Below, in pieces: positions 6,733-12,371 of a stretch of 12,371 bases of DNA. The stretch comes from Hyphomonadaceae bacterium (lineage in GTDB: Bacteria > Pseudomonadota > Alphaproteobacteria > Caulobacterales > Hyphomonadaceae). The position numbers and the translations under genes are program-made. The DNA lies in NCBI GenBank assembly GCA_030696545.1, contig JAUYSA010000207.1, positions 1 to 12,371 on the forward strand. Direction: 5' to 3'. Below the pieces are notes generated by a model that saw only the letters and a program-made list of their open reading frames with translations, made no database searches and had not been told where the DNA came from. Every line of letters starts with the position of its first letter. The stretch's first letter is position 1.

Positions 6733-7740
6733 ATGATCACCGCGCCCCTCCACGACCTCCCCACACTCGAAGACATCGAGGACGCCGCCGCGCGGCTGCA
6801 GGGGATCACAATTCACACTCCGCTCCTGCGCAACGAAGCGCTCGACGCCATCGTAGGCGCGCCCGTCTGGATCAAGCCCGAAATGCTCCAGCGCACCGGG
6901 TCGTTCAAGATGCGCGGCGCCTGGAACCGCATCAGCCGCATTCCCGAAGCGGACAGGTCAAAAGGCGTCGTCGCCTTCTCGTCCGGCAACCACGCACAGG
7001 GCGTCGCCGAAAGCGCCAATATTCTTGGCTTGAAAGCCACCATCGTCATGCCGGCCGACGCGCCCCGCGCCAAGATCGAAGCCGCTCGCGGTCGTGGCGC
7101 CGCCGTGCGCCTCTATGATCGCGTGAAGGAAAGCCGCGAAGCCATCGCCGCCGAAATCGCGGACAAGACCGGCGCCACCACTATCCGCCCGTTCGACGAC
7201 GGCTGGATCATGGCCGGGCAGGGCACAACCGGCCTCGAAGCCATCAACGACGCGGCCAAGCTCGGCGTCACCTTCGGCAGCCTGATCTGCAACGCGTCGG
7301 GAGGCGGACTTCTCTCCGGCATCGCCACCGCCTTTGAGGCCCTCTCACCCGCAACCGAAGTCTGGGCCGCCGAGCCCGCCGGCCACGATGACACCATCCG
7401 CTCGCTCGCCGCCGGAAAGATCGTCTCCAACGATCCCGGCTACCGCTCCATCGCTGATGCGCTGCTCACGCCCGAACCCGGGGTGCTCCCGTTCGAAGTC
7501 CACAAGCGTTGCCTCAAGGGGGGCTTTGCCGCCACCAACGACCAACTGCTGGATGCAATGAGCTTCGCCTTCCACCACCTAAAACTGGTGGCCGAGCCCG
7601 GCGGCGCCTGCTCACTCGCTGTCCTGCTCAACAACCGCGCCCACTTCGCAACACGCGGCCCCGTGCTCGTCGTGCTATCCGGCGGCAATGTCGATGCAGA
7701 GATGTTCTCGCAGGCGATCGCCAGAACACCGCCAGCTTAG
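6733..7740 (+). CDS. PLP-dependent threonine/serine dehydratase (fold type II), no ACT domain
   Basis: A 335-aa cytosolic enzyme of the serine/threonine dehydratase family, expected to deaminate threonine to 2-oxobutanoate (or serine to pyruvate). QRTGSFKMRGA holds the PLP lysine (Lys59). SSGNHAQG (83-90) is the substrate-carboxylate loop, SGGGLLSG (189-196) the phosphate-binding glycine loop, and LSGGN (315-319) the residues near the pyridine nitrogen. The length matches short catabolic TdcB-like or serine-racemase-like proteins. The C-terminal ACT regulatory domain of biosynthetic IlvA is missing. A catabolic role fits the propionyl-CoA theme, because 2-oxobutanoate feeds propionyl-CoA and MutA lies nearby; that link is inference. 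No SD is visible before the ATG (context ACTGCGCGATG), so the transcript may be leaderless or weakly initiated. A serine racemase cannot be excluded from sequence alone. Confidence 0.88.
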   Translation: MITAPLHDLPTLEDIEDAAARLQGITIHTPLLRNEALDAIVGAPVWIKPEMLQRTGSFKMRGAWNRISRIPEADRSKGVVAFSSGNHAQGVAESANILGLKATIVMPADAPRAKIEAARGRGAAVRLYDRVKESREAIAAEIADKTGATTIRPFDDGWIMAGQGTTGLEAINDAAKLGVTFGSLICNASGGGLLSGIATAFEALSPATEVWAAEPAGHDDTIRSLAAGKIVSNDPGYRSIADALLTPEPGVLPFEVHKRCLKGGFAATNDQLLDAMSFAFHHLKLVAEPGGACSLAVLLNNRAHFATRGPVLVVLSGGNVDAEMFSQAIARTPPA

Positions 7741-7771
7741 CCGTCTTGCGCATTCGCTCCGGAGGCCGCGC

Positions 7772-8449
7772 TCAAAGCGATCCGGGCATCCAGGCGCAAA
7801 GGAAGTTTTCCGGCGGAACCTTGCCTTCGGCCACTACCTTCTGCTTCGTGAATTCGCATCCTGCGATCAGCAACAGCTTGCCCTCCCGGACTGAGGCCGG
7901 ATCTTTGAGCGCCTTGACGGCGTTCCACTCTCGCCCAAGCGCGTCGACAAACGGGCTGAATGCGTTGAGGATGTTGCTCTGGCCCCACGCGTCATAAAGC
8001 TTGTTGCCGAAAAATGTGGTCACGCGCGAATGGGCAGCCGGCCCCCATCGCGAAATTTCCACCAGTTGCTCTGTCTTGTCCGGGTCTGCATGCCAGAGCG
8101 TGTGCATGTTCGGCGGGCTCATCAGCAGGTTTGCAAGGGCAGCTGCCTCGTCACTGGCGGCTGGAAAGCTCAGGTCGCCAGATGTTCCGTCGATCGAAAG
8201 CGTGAAAGGTGATTGCGCGGCGACCTCTTTGACAAAGTCCAACTCCGACGGGTCGATCTTGCCGTCCGCCATCAGCAGAACAATCGCTCCCCGCATTTTC
8301 TCCTTGGCGATCGGCTGGGCCGTTTGCTCCGCCACAAAATACGTCGCCGCGTCGCTCGCAAGGCGCGCTTTGCCGTCCAGCGCGGGGGCTTGCGCAAATG
8401 CCTGTGAAGCTGCCGCAACTGCCGCCATCGCCGCAAGGAACAGACGCAT
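7772..8449 (-). CDS. Small periplasmic protein of unknown function downstream of slt
   Basis: A 225-aa protein I cannot assign to a named family. The N-terminus MRLFLAAMAAVAAASQAFA is a clear signal peptide, with cleavage likely after residue 19. The mature protein is mostly soluble and mixed. It carries LLMADGKIDPSELDFV (58-73), which resembles the helix-turn of TerB-like proteins or an acidic EF-hand-like loop. It has two cysteines (Cys198 and Cys218) that could form a disulphide in the periplasm. The frame opens at 8464, but the ATG at 8449 is chosen because GGAGAG (8454-8459 on the complementary strand) precedes it and the signal peptide then starts normally. It lies 41 bases downstream of slt on the same strand, so an operon with a cell-wall role is plausible but not shown. 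It converges on the dehydratase with a 31-base gap that shows no terminator hairpin. Confidence 0.72.
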   Translation of the reverse strand: MRLFLAAMAAVAAASQAFAQAPALDGKARLASDAATYFVAEQTAQPIAKEKMRGAIVLLMADGKIDPSELDFVKEVAAQSPFTLSIDGTSGDLSFPAASDEAAALANLLMSPPNMHTLWHADPDKTEQLVEISRWGPAAHSRVTTFFGNKLYDAWGQSNILNAFSPFVDALGREWNAVKALKDPASVREGKLLLIAGCEFTKQKVVAEGKVPPENFLCAWMPGSL

Positions 8450-8490
8450 AGTGCTCTCCGCCACGATTATTGGGTCTTGCCCAGCCAGCC

Positions 8491-10557
8491 CTACCTCGGC
8501 CGTCCGCGCCTGATGTCATCCGACAGCTGAATATCCACCGGCCCACCCGCCAGCCTGTGGCGATAGACTTGCGTGTTCTCAAGCACGCGCTGCACATAGT
8601 TGCGCGTCTCTGCAAATGGGATGCTCTCGATCCAGTCCACCGGATCAACGCCGCCGCGAGGATCGCCGAAATCGTTGATCCATTGACGCGCCCGGCTCGG
8701 CCCGGCGTTGTATGCCGCCGCAGCCAGAATGTACGATCCGCCAAACTCGTCCACGAGATCGTCTAGAAATCCCCGTCCAAGCCGCAGGTTGTATTGCGGG
8801 TCGTCGGTCAGCCAGCTCGATTTGAACGGCAGGCCCACCATCCGCGCTTCCGCCTGCGCATAGCGCGGGATCATCTGCATCAGTCCGCGCGCATCCGCGC
8901 TCGAGATCGCGCGCGCGTTGAACTCGCTCTCCTGCCGCGACAGCGCCAGAACCAGCGCCGGCTCAGCCGACCCGGTCCGTGGGCTGGTCGGCAACGACAT
9001 CAGCGGAAACACCGCATCCGGCGCCACCAGTCCACGCCCAAGCCCCGCCTTGGCGCCGCGTACCGCAGCGCGCATTTCCAGATAACCGGCGGCAATGTCG
9101 AACAGCATCTGATGCTCGTTCGCCGTCTCCATCACATCGTCCAGCGCGAACGAGAACCGCTCGAAGCTGGCCAGCCGTCCCGTCTCCGCCAGCAGGATTG
9201 CGGCCCGCACCGGCGTCCGCTTCGCAAATGCCGCGCGCTCGTCGTCCGTCGGCGGCGAGGGCAGGGCAAACGAGATCTTCATCGCCTCCGGCATCTGCTG
9301 GCGCACTTTCTCCGCCGCCAGCTGGCCGTAGAACACGTACGGATACTTCGAAGCCGCCGCATACGCTTCCTGCGCCTCGGGCACGCGGCCCAGCTTGGTC
9401 AGCGCCTCGCCCAGCCAATACTGCGCCCGGCTCACCGAGATCGGCGTCGCCACGCCAGCGCCAAACACACGGAAATGCGCCTCGGCCTTCGCCGCATCGC
9501 CGAGCTTCTCCAGCGCCAGCCAGCCCGCCATCCATTCCGCATCGCGGAACGCTTCGCCGCTCAGCAGCCCATGCCCCGCCGCCAGCTGATACGCCTTCTG
9601 GTAATCACGCTCGCGGATCATGCGGCGCATCACAGATTGCTTCTCGTTCCAGATATCCTCGCGGCCCACAGCCGGCGCCTGCTCGCCATTGATACGCAGC
9701 AGATAGCTCAGCTCGTCAGACTGCCGGCCCTTCCGCTCCGCCCACCGCGCGCGGTCATAGAGTAGCCCCGCATCGTCCATGTACTCGACCGGCACGGCAT
9801 TCACCGTCTTGTCGACAGTCTTCGCGCTTTTCATCAGCGCGATACGCGCCTCGATCAGCTTCTTCCGTCCCGCGCTCATTTTCGGGAACAGCGCCTGCGC
9901 GCTCTGAGTGTCGCCCCGCCACAGGAACATGTCGGCCCGCGCGTAATGATCTTCCGCGGTCAGGTCGCCCGCATATTGCACCTGCATCGCGCCCGACGCC
10001 GCGCTCGACATCGGCCGCGTCCGCCACGCCTCGCGGATCACCCGCACCATGTCCTCGCGCTTGGCCTGACTGTTGTAGGCGTCGGCCAGAGCCAACACGC
10101 CTTCGCCCGTGCGTGGCCCGCGCGCCATCAACCACGCAATCCGCTCGTCAGACGTCAGACTCGACCGTGTGATGGTGATCTCAGCCTGATCCTCGATCTT
10201 GCTTGTGTCGGGCCAGCCCTTGAACTCCTCGAGCGCGGCCATGAGGTCGCTATAACCCATCCCCGCATCGCCATTGGTCGCGATCCGCCACCGGATCAGC
10301 GCCTGCGCCGCCGGATCGCTGACCCGCCCGAGGAAAGACCGCACCTGGCTCCACTGTCCGCTGTCCGCCGCATCCAGCGCCCGGCTCAGCAACGTAAAGT
10401 CCGCCGTCCCCAGCCAGGTCGACGACACGGACGGCGAAGGCTTCAGCGACGGCGCCACCGGATTGGCCGCAGCCCACCCTCCGCCAAGCGCTCCCAGCGC
10501 CACAGCCGCCATCAACACCCGGCCTGTTCGCGACATCTGCTTGCCAAACCCCGTCAT
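8491..10557 (-). CDS. slt: Periplasmic soluble lytic murein transglycosylase (Slt70-like)
   Basis: A 688-aa exported enzyme that cleaves the MurNAc-GlcNAc bond of peptidoglycan with formation of 1,6-anhydroMurNAc. The N-terminus MTGFGKQMSRTGRVLMAAVALG with AAA near residue 31 is a signal peptide. Residues about 40-500 are alpha-helical and Ala/Leu-rich, matching the superhelical U/L domains of Slt70. The catalytic SLT domain begins near 534: LSRQESEFN carries the catalytic Glu543, then GLMQMI (558-563), AYNAGP (615-620) and IPFAETRNYVQRVLEN near the C-terminus. The frame remains open far upstream across dapA, but that extension is antisense to dapA and lacks family character. ATG 10557 is the choice, although no strong SD is visible; ATG 10536 is the alternative. 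It is divergent from dapA across only 58 bases, an arrangement typical of alphaproteobacteria. The periplasmic protein at 7772-8449 follows on the same strand. Confidence 0.9.
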   Translation of the reverse strand: MTGFGKQMSRTGRVLMAAVALGALGGGWAAANPVAPSLKPSPSVSSTWLGTADFTLLSRALDAADSGQWSQVRSFLGRVSDPAAQALIRWRIATNGDAGMGYSDLMAALEEFKGWPDTSKIEDQAEITITRSSLTSDERIAWLMARGPRTGEGVLALADAYNSQAKREDMVRVIREAWRTRPMSSAASGAMQVQYAGDLTAEDHYARADMFLWRGDTQSAQALFPKMSAGRKKLIEARIALMKSAKTVDKTVNAVPVEYMDDAGLLYDRARWAERKGRQSDELSYLLRINGEQAPAVGREDIWNEKQSVMRRMIRERDYQKAYQLAAGHGLLSGEAFRDAEWMAGWLALEKLGDAAKAEAHFRVFGAGVATPISVSRAQYWLGEALTKLGRVPEAQEAYAAASKYPYVFYGQLAAEKVRQQMPEAMKISFALPSPPTDDERAAFAKRTPVRAAILLAETGRLASFERFSFALDDVMETANEHQMLFDIAAGYLEMRAAVRGAKAGLGRGLVAPDAVFPLMSLPTSPRTGSAEPALVLALSRQESEFNARAISSADARGLMQMIPRYAQAEARMVGLPFKSSWLTDDPQYNLRLGRGFLDDLVDEFGGSYILAAAAYNAGPSRARQWINDFGDPRGGVDPVDWIESIPFAETRNYVQRVLENTQVYRHRLAGGPVDIQLSDDIRRGRPR

Positions 10558-10570
10558 GGAATGATTATCC

Positions 10571-10581
10571 CGCGAGTCGCG
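10571..10581. promoter_or_regulatory. Palindrome with a GANTC site in the slt/dapA divergent spacer
   Basis: CGCGAGTCGCG has perfect 5-bp arms around a central G and contains GAGTC (10574-10578), a match to the GANTC site methylated by CcrM in many alphaproteobacteria. It lies in the 58-bp region (10558-10615) that must hold the starts of both divergent transcripts unless a promoter lies inside slt or dapA. A role in cell-cycle timing is possible but unproven, since one GANTC site arises often by chance. Confidence 0.25.
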
Positions 10582-10615
10582 ATTGGCCCCGCCATCACGC
10601 AATCCGGAGCGTTTT

Positions 10616-11494
10616 ATGATCTTCCAGGGATCCATGCCCGCCCTCGTTACCCCTTTCCGCAACGGGAAAGTGGACGAAAAGGCGTTTGTGGCGCTGGTCG
10701 AACGGCAGGTTGCCGCCGGAACGCACGGGCTGGTGGTTGCCGGAACCACGGGCGAAGCCTCGACGCTGTCGCATGAAGAGCACGAGCAGGTGGTCGAACT
10801 CTGCGTGAAAACGTCTGCTGGTCGGGTTCCGGTCATCGCAGGCACAGGCTCCAATTCCACGGACGAGGCCATCAGCCTCCTCCAGCACGCCAAGGCGGTC
10901 GGCGCTCACGCAGCCCTGATCGTGAACCCGTATTACAACCGTCCCACCCAAGATGGGGTTTACGCCCATTACAAAACTTTGAATGAGGCGGTTCAACTGC
11001 CTATTTTTGTTTACAATGTGCCCGGCCGCACGGGTTCCGACATGCAGCCGGAACTCATCGGCCGCCTGGCCAAACTGTCCAACATCATCGGAATCAAGGA
11101 CGCATCTGCCGATGTATCCCGCGTCGCCCGCCATACGGCGCTCGCCGGCAAGGATTTCATCCAGATTTCGGGGGAAGACGGCAACGCAGTCGGCTTCAAC
11201 GCCCTGGGCGGCGTCGGCTGCATTTCCGTCACCGCCAACGTCGCTCCCTATCAGTGCGCCGCCATGCAAAACGCAACGCTGAAGGGCGATTATGCCGAGG
11301 CCCGCCGCATCAACGACACGCTGGCCCGTCTCCACCGCGCCCTGTTCCTCGAAGCCAGCCCCGCGCCCGCCAAATACGCCCTCTCGCTCCTCGGCCTCTG
11401 CACCGACGACGTCCGCCTGCCGCTGGTCCCCGTCCAGTCGGCCGACGTGAAAAAAGAGATCGAGGCGGCGATGAAAGAAGCCGGCGTCCTCTGA
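10616..11494 (+). CDS. dapA: 4-hydroxy-tetrahydrodipicolinate synthase
   Basis: A 292-aa cytosolic (beta/alpha)8 enzyme that condenses pyruvate with aspartate-semialdehyde, the first committed step towards diaminopimelate and lysine. The key residues fall on E. coli DapA numbering: Thr44-Thr45 in GTTGE, Tyr107 in NPYYNRP, Tyr133 in FVYNVPGRTG, Arg138, and Schiff-base Lys161 in IGIKDAS. Length is exactly typical. ATG 10616 is chosen over the upstream in-frame ATG at 10583: GGAG at 10606-10609 precedes it, and MIFQGSMPALVTPF is the canonical N-terminus. The stop overlaps the smpB start as TGATG, implying translational coupling. It is divergent from slt. The first two thirds use more G- and T-ending codons than the last third or the neighbours. 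Confidence 0.97.
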   Translation: MIFQGSMPALVTPFRNGKVDEKAFVALVERQVAAGTHGLVVAGTTGEASTLSHEEHEQVVELCVKTSAGRVPVIAGTGSNSTDEAISLLQHAKAVGAHAALIVNPYYNRPTQDGVYAHYKTLNEAVQLPIFVYNVPGRTGSDMQPELIGRLAKLSNIIGIKDASADVSRVARHTALAGKDFIQISGEDGNAVGFNALGGVGCISVTANVAPYQCAAMQNATLKGDYAEARRINDTLARLHRALFLEASPAPAKYALSLLGLCTDDVRLPLVPVQSADVKKEIEAAMKEAGVL

Positions 11495-12006
11495 TGGCCC
11501 AGTCCCCCCGCAGCAGCGGCCAGAACCCCAAGAGCAAGTCGCAGCGCGAACTCGCCCGCAAGTCCGTGGCCGAGAACCGCCAGGCGCGTCGCAACTACGA
11601 GATCATCGACGATCTCGAAGTCGGCATCATCCTCACCGGCTCCGAAGTGAAATCCCTCCGAGAGGGCCGCGCCAATATCGCGGAAGCCTACGCCCGCGAG
11701 GAAGACGGTCAGATCGTGCTGATCAACTCCACTATCCCGACCTATCCCCCCGCCGGCCAGTTCAACCACGAGCCCGGCCGCAAGCGCATCCTCCTCGTCA
11801 AGAAACGCGAGTTCAACCGCCTCGTCGGCGCCATCGACCGCGACGGCCGCACACTCGTACCCCTGGAGCTCTATTTCGGCTCCAACGGCATGGCGAAAAT
11901 CAAACTCGCCCTCGCCACCGGCCGCAAGGCCCCCGACAAACGCGAGGTCGAAAAGAAACGCGACTGGGACCGCCAGAAGGGCAGGCTGCTGCGCGATCGC
12001 GGCTAG
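11494..12006 (+). CDS. smpB: SsrA-binding protein SmpB
   Basis: A 170-aa RNA-binding protein that brings tmRNA to stalled ribosomes for trans-translation. Family blocks are in order: VAENRQARRNYEI (about 25-37), GIILTGSEVKSLREG (44-58), INSTIPTYPPAGQFNHEP (76-93), LVPLELYF (121-128), LALATGRKAPDKR (138-150), and the basic C-terminal tail EKKRDWDRQKGRLLR (153-167) that enters the decoding and mRNA-channel region. The Ser/Gln/Lys-rich N-terminus is slightly longer than usual. The ATG overlaps the dapA stop (TGATG, 11492-11496). A longer upstream frame inside dapA has no family similarity and is rejected. The ssrA RNA gene itself is not in the window. Confidence 0.96.
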   Translation: MAQSPRSSGQNPKSKSQRELARKSVAENRQARRNYEIIDDLEVGIILTGSEVKSLREGRANIAEAYAREEDGQIVLINSTIPTYPPAGQFNHEPGRKRILLVKKREFNRLVGAIDRDGRTLVPLELYFGSNGMAKIKLALATGRKAPDKREVEKKRDWDRQKGRLLRDRG

Positions 12007-12067
12007 TTCCGGTCACTCCCGAAACGCCAGCGCCCGTCTCGCACCACCATCACCGACGAGGGATAGT

Positions 12068-12111
12068 CCTCATCCTGAGGGATCGCGCAGCGATCGTCTC
12101 GAAGGACGAGG
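12068..12111. repeat. Dispersed palindromic repeat downstream of smpB
   Basis: Outer arms CCTCATCCT (12068-12076) and AGGACGAGG (12103-12111) pair with one mismatch, which becomes a G·U pair on the minus-strand RNA. Inside is a perfect 6-bp stem GATCGC (12081-12086)/GCGATC (12090-12095) with loop GCA, flanked by GAG/CTC pairing (12077-12079/12098-12100). The plan of CCTCATnnTGAGG arms around a variable GC hairpin followed by GTCTCGAA is one I recognise as common intergenic repeat style in alphaproteobacterial genomes. It may serve as a terminator-like or nucleoid signal after smpB. Confidence 0.7.
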
Positions 12112-12184
12112 GCATGCTCACCAAAGCCGGATGCAAACTCCGTCGAATCCAAAAACCGCAAACCCTTCCCGATCAACCCACTAA

Positions 12185-12201
12185 CCCCCACTAGCTGGGG
12201 G
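12185..12201. other. Short GC hairpin in the post-smpB spacer
   Basis: CCCCCA (12185-12190) pairs with TGGGGG (12196-12201) around the loop CTAGC. No T-run follows in either direction, so it is not a standard intrinsic terminator. Apart from this and the repeat at 12068-12111, the 12007-12252 stretch shows no supportable gene. Confidence 0.35.
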
Positions 12202-12252
12202 ATAGAAAAACCTCCGTCCCCACCCCGCCGGACCGGGCGCATAATGCCCCGC

Positions 12253-12371
12253 ATGTTCGACCTGTCGCAGATCATCCTCTGGATTCTCTGGCGCCTCCGC
12301 CCCGTCCTGGCGGCGGAGGCGAATCTCGTCGACATCATCGCCGCAGGCTTCCGTCTCTTCGAAGACGACGA
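12253..12371 (+). CDS. Possible start of a truncated gene at the right edge
   Basis: An open frame begins MFDLSQIILWILWRLR and runs to the window edge without a stop (39 codons visible). An in-frame ATG at 12244 is an alternative start. The first 20 residues are hydrophobic with basic residues, as in a small membrane protein or N-terminal anchor, and C-ending codon use fits the local coding style. No SD is evident and no family is recognisable from so little sequence. It could also be chance coding. Confidence 0.35.
   Translation, partial: MFDLSQIILWILWRLRPVLAAEANLVDIIAAGFRLFEDD

Noticed and set aside
10558..10893. N-terminal extension of the slt frame to a start inside dapA
   Set aside because: It is antisense to a clear dapA and would put the signal peptide inside the protein.
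11254..11493. Upstream extension of the smpB frame
   Set aside because: It is out of frame within dapA with low-complexity Arg/Pro content; the ATG at 11494 gives the canonical SmpB.
12003..12338. 111-codon minus-strand frame after smpB
   Set aside because: It runs through the palindromic repeat and the GC hairpin, and the product has no recognisable domain or SD.
1..12371. CRISPR array, prophage, IS element or defence system
   Set aside because: There are no regularly spaced repeats, and no transposase, integrase, nuclease or toxin-antitoxin signatures in any frame.

Overview
The window is GC-rich, compact chromosomal DNA from an alphaproteobacterium. A member of the Hyphomonadaceae/Caulobacterales side is my best guess. 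The guess rests on the order lytic transglycosylase | dapA-smpB, on a MutA-type methylmalonyl-CoA mutase subunit, and on a strong preference for C-ending codons. It is mostly housekeeping and metabolic sequence. I see no phage, IS, CRISPR, tRNA or rRNA, and no recognisable defence cassette.

Layout, left to right. (1) 3-650 (+): a superoxide dismutase-fold protein, cut at its 5' end, with the end of a secretion/lipoprotein signal still visible. (2) 696-1280 (+): a PPOX-family FMN split-barrel protein, coupled by TGATG to an uncharacterised 273-aa protein (1280-2101). The PPOX ribosome binding site and start codon lie inside a 17-bp hairpin (662-699), the most striking small signal in the window. 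(3) 2098-2181: two related palindromic repeat units facing each other. They supply the TAG stop codons of both convergent neighbours. (4) 2178-4172 (-): MutA, the non-catalytic subunit of methylmalonyl-CoA mutase, with no mutB beside it. (5) 4328-5311 (+): a nitronate monooxygenase-type flavoprotein. (6) 5462-6640 (+): an exported PHP-domain metallohydrolase of the CehA/McbA type. (7) 6733-7740 (+): a PLP-dependent threonine/serine dehydratase without ACT domain, preceded by a 10-bp perfect inverted repeat. (8) On the minus strand, slt (8491-10557) followed by a small periplasmic protein (7772-8449). (9) Divergent from slt: dapA (10616-11494), coupled by TGATG to smpB (11494-12006). (10) 12007-12371: mostly non-coding, with a dispersed palindromic repeat (12068-12111), a small GC hairpin, and a possible truncated gene start at 12253.

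Functional themes are cell-wall work (Slt in the periplasm, DapA making the diaminopimelate precursor), ribosome rescue (SmpB), amino-acid and propionyl-CoA catabolism (dehydratase, MutA), and flavin/redox enzymes (NMO, PPOX, SOD). The novelty lies in the unexplained genes (1280-2101 and 7772-8449) and in the palindromic DNA/RNA signals between genes, more than in any one named system.
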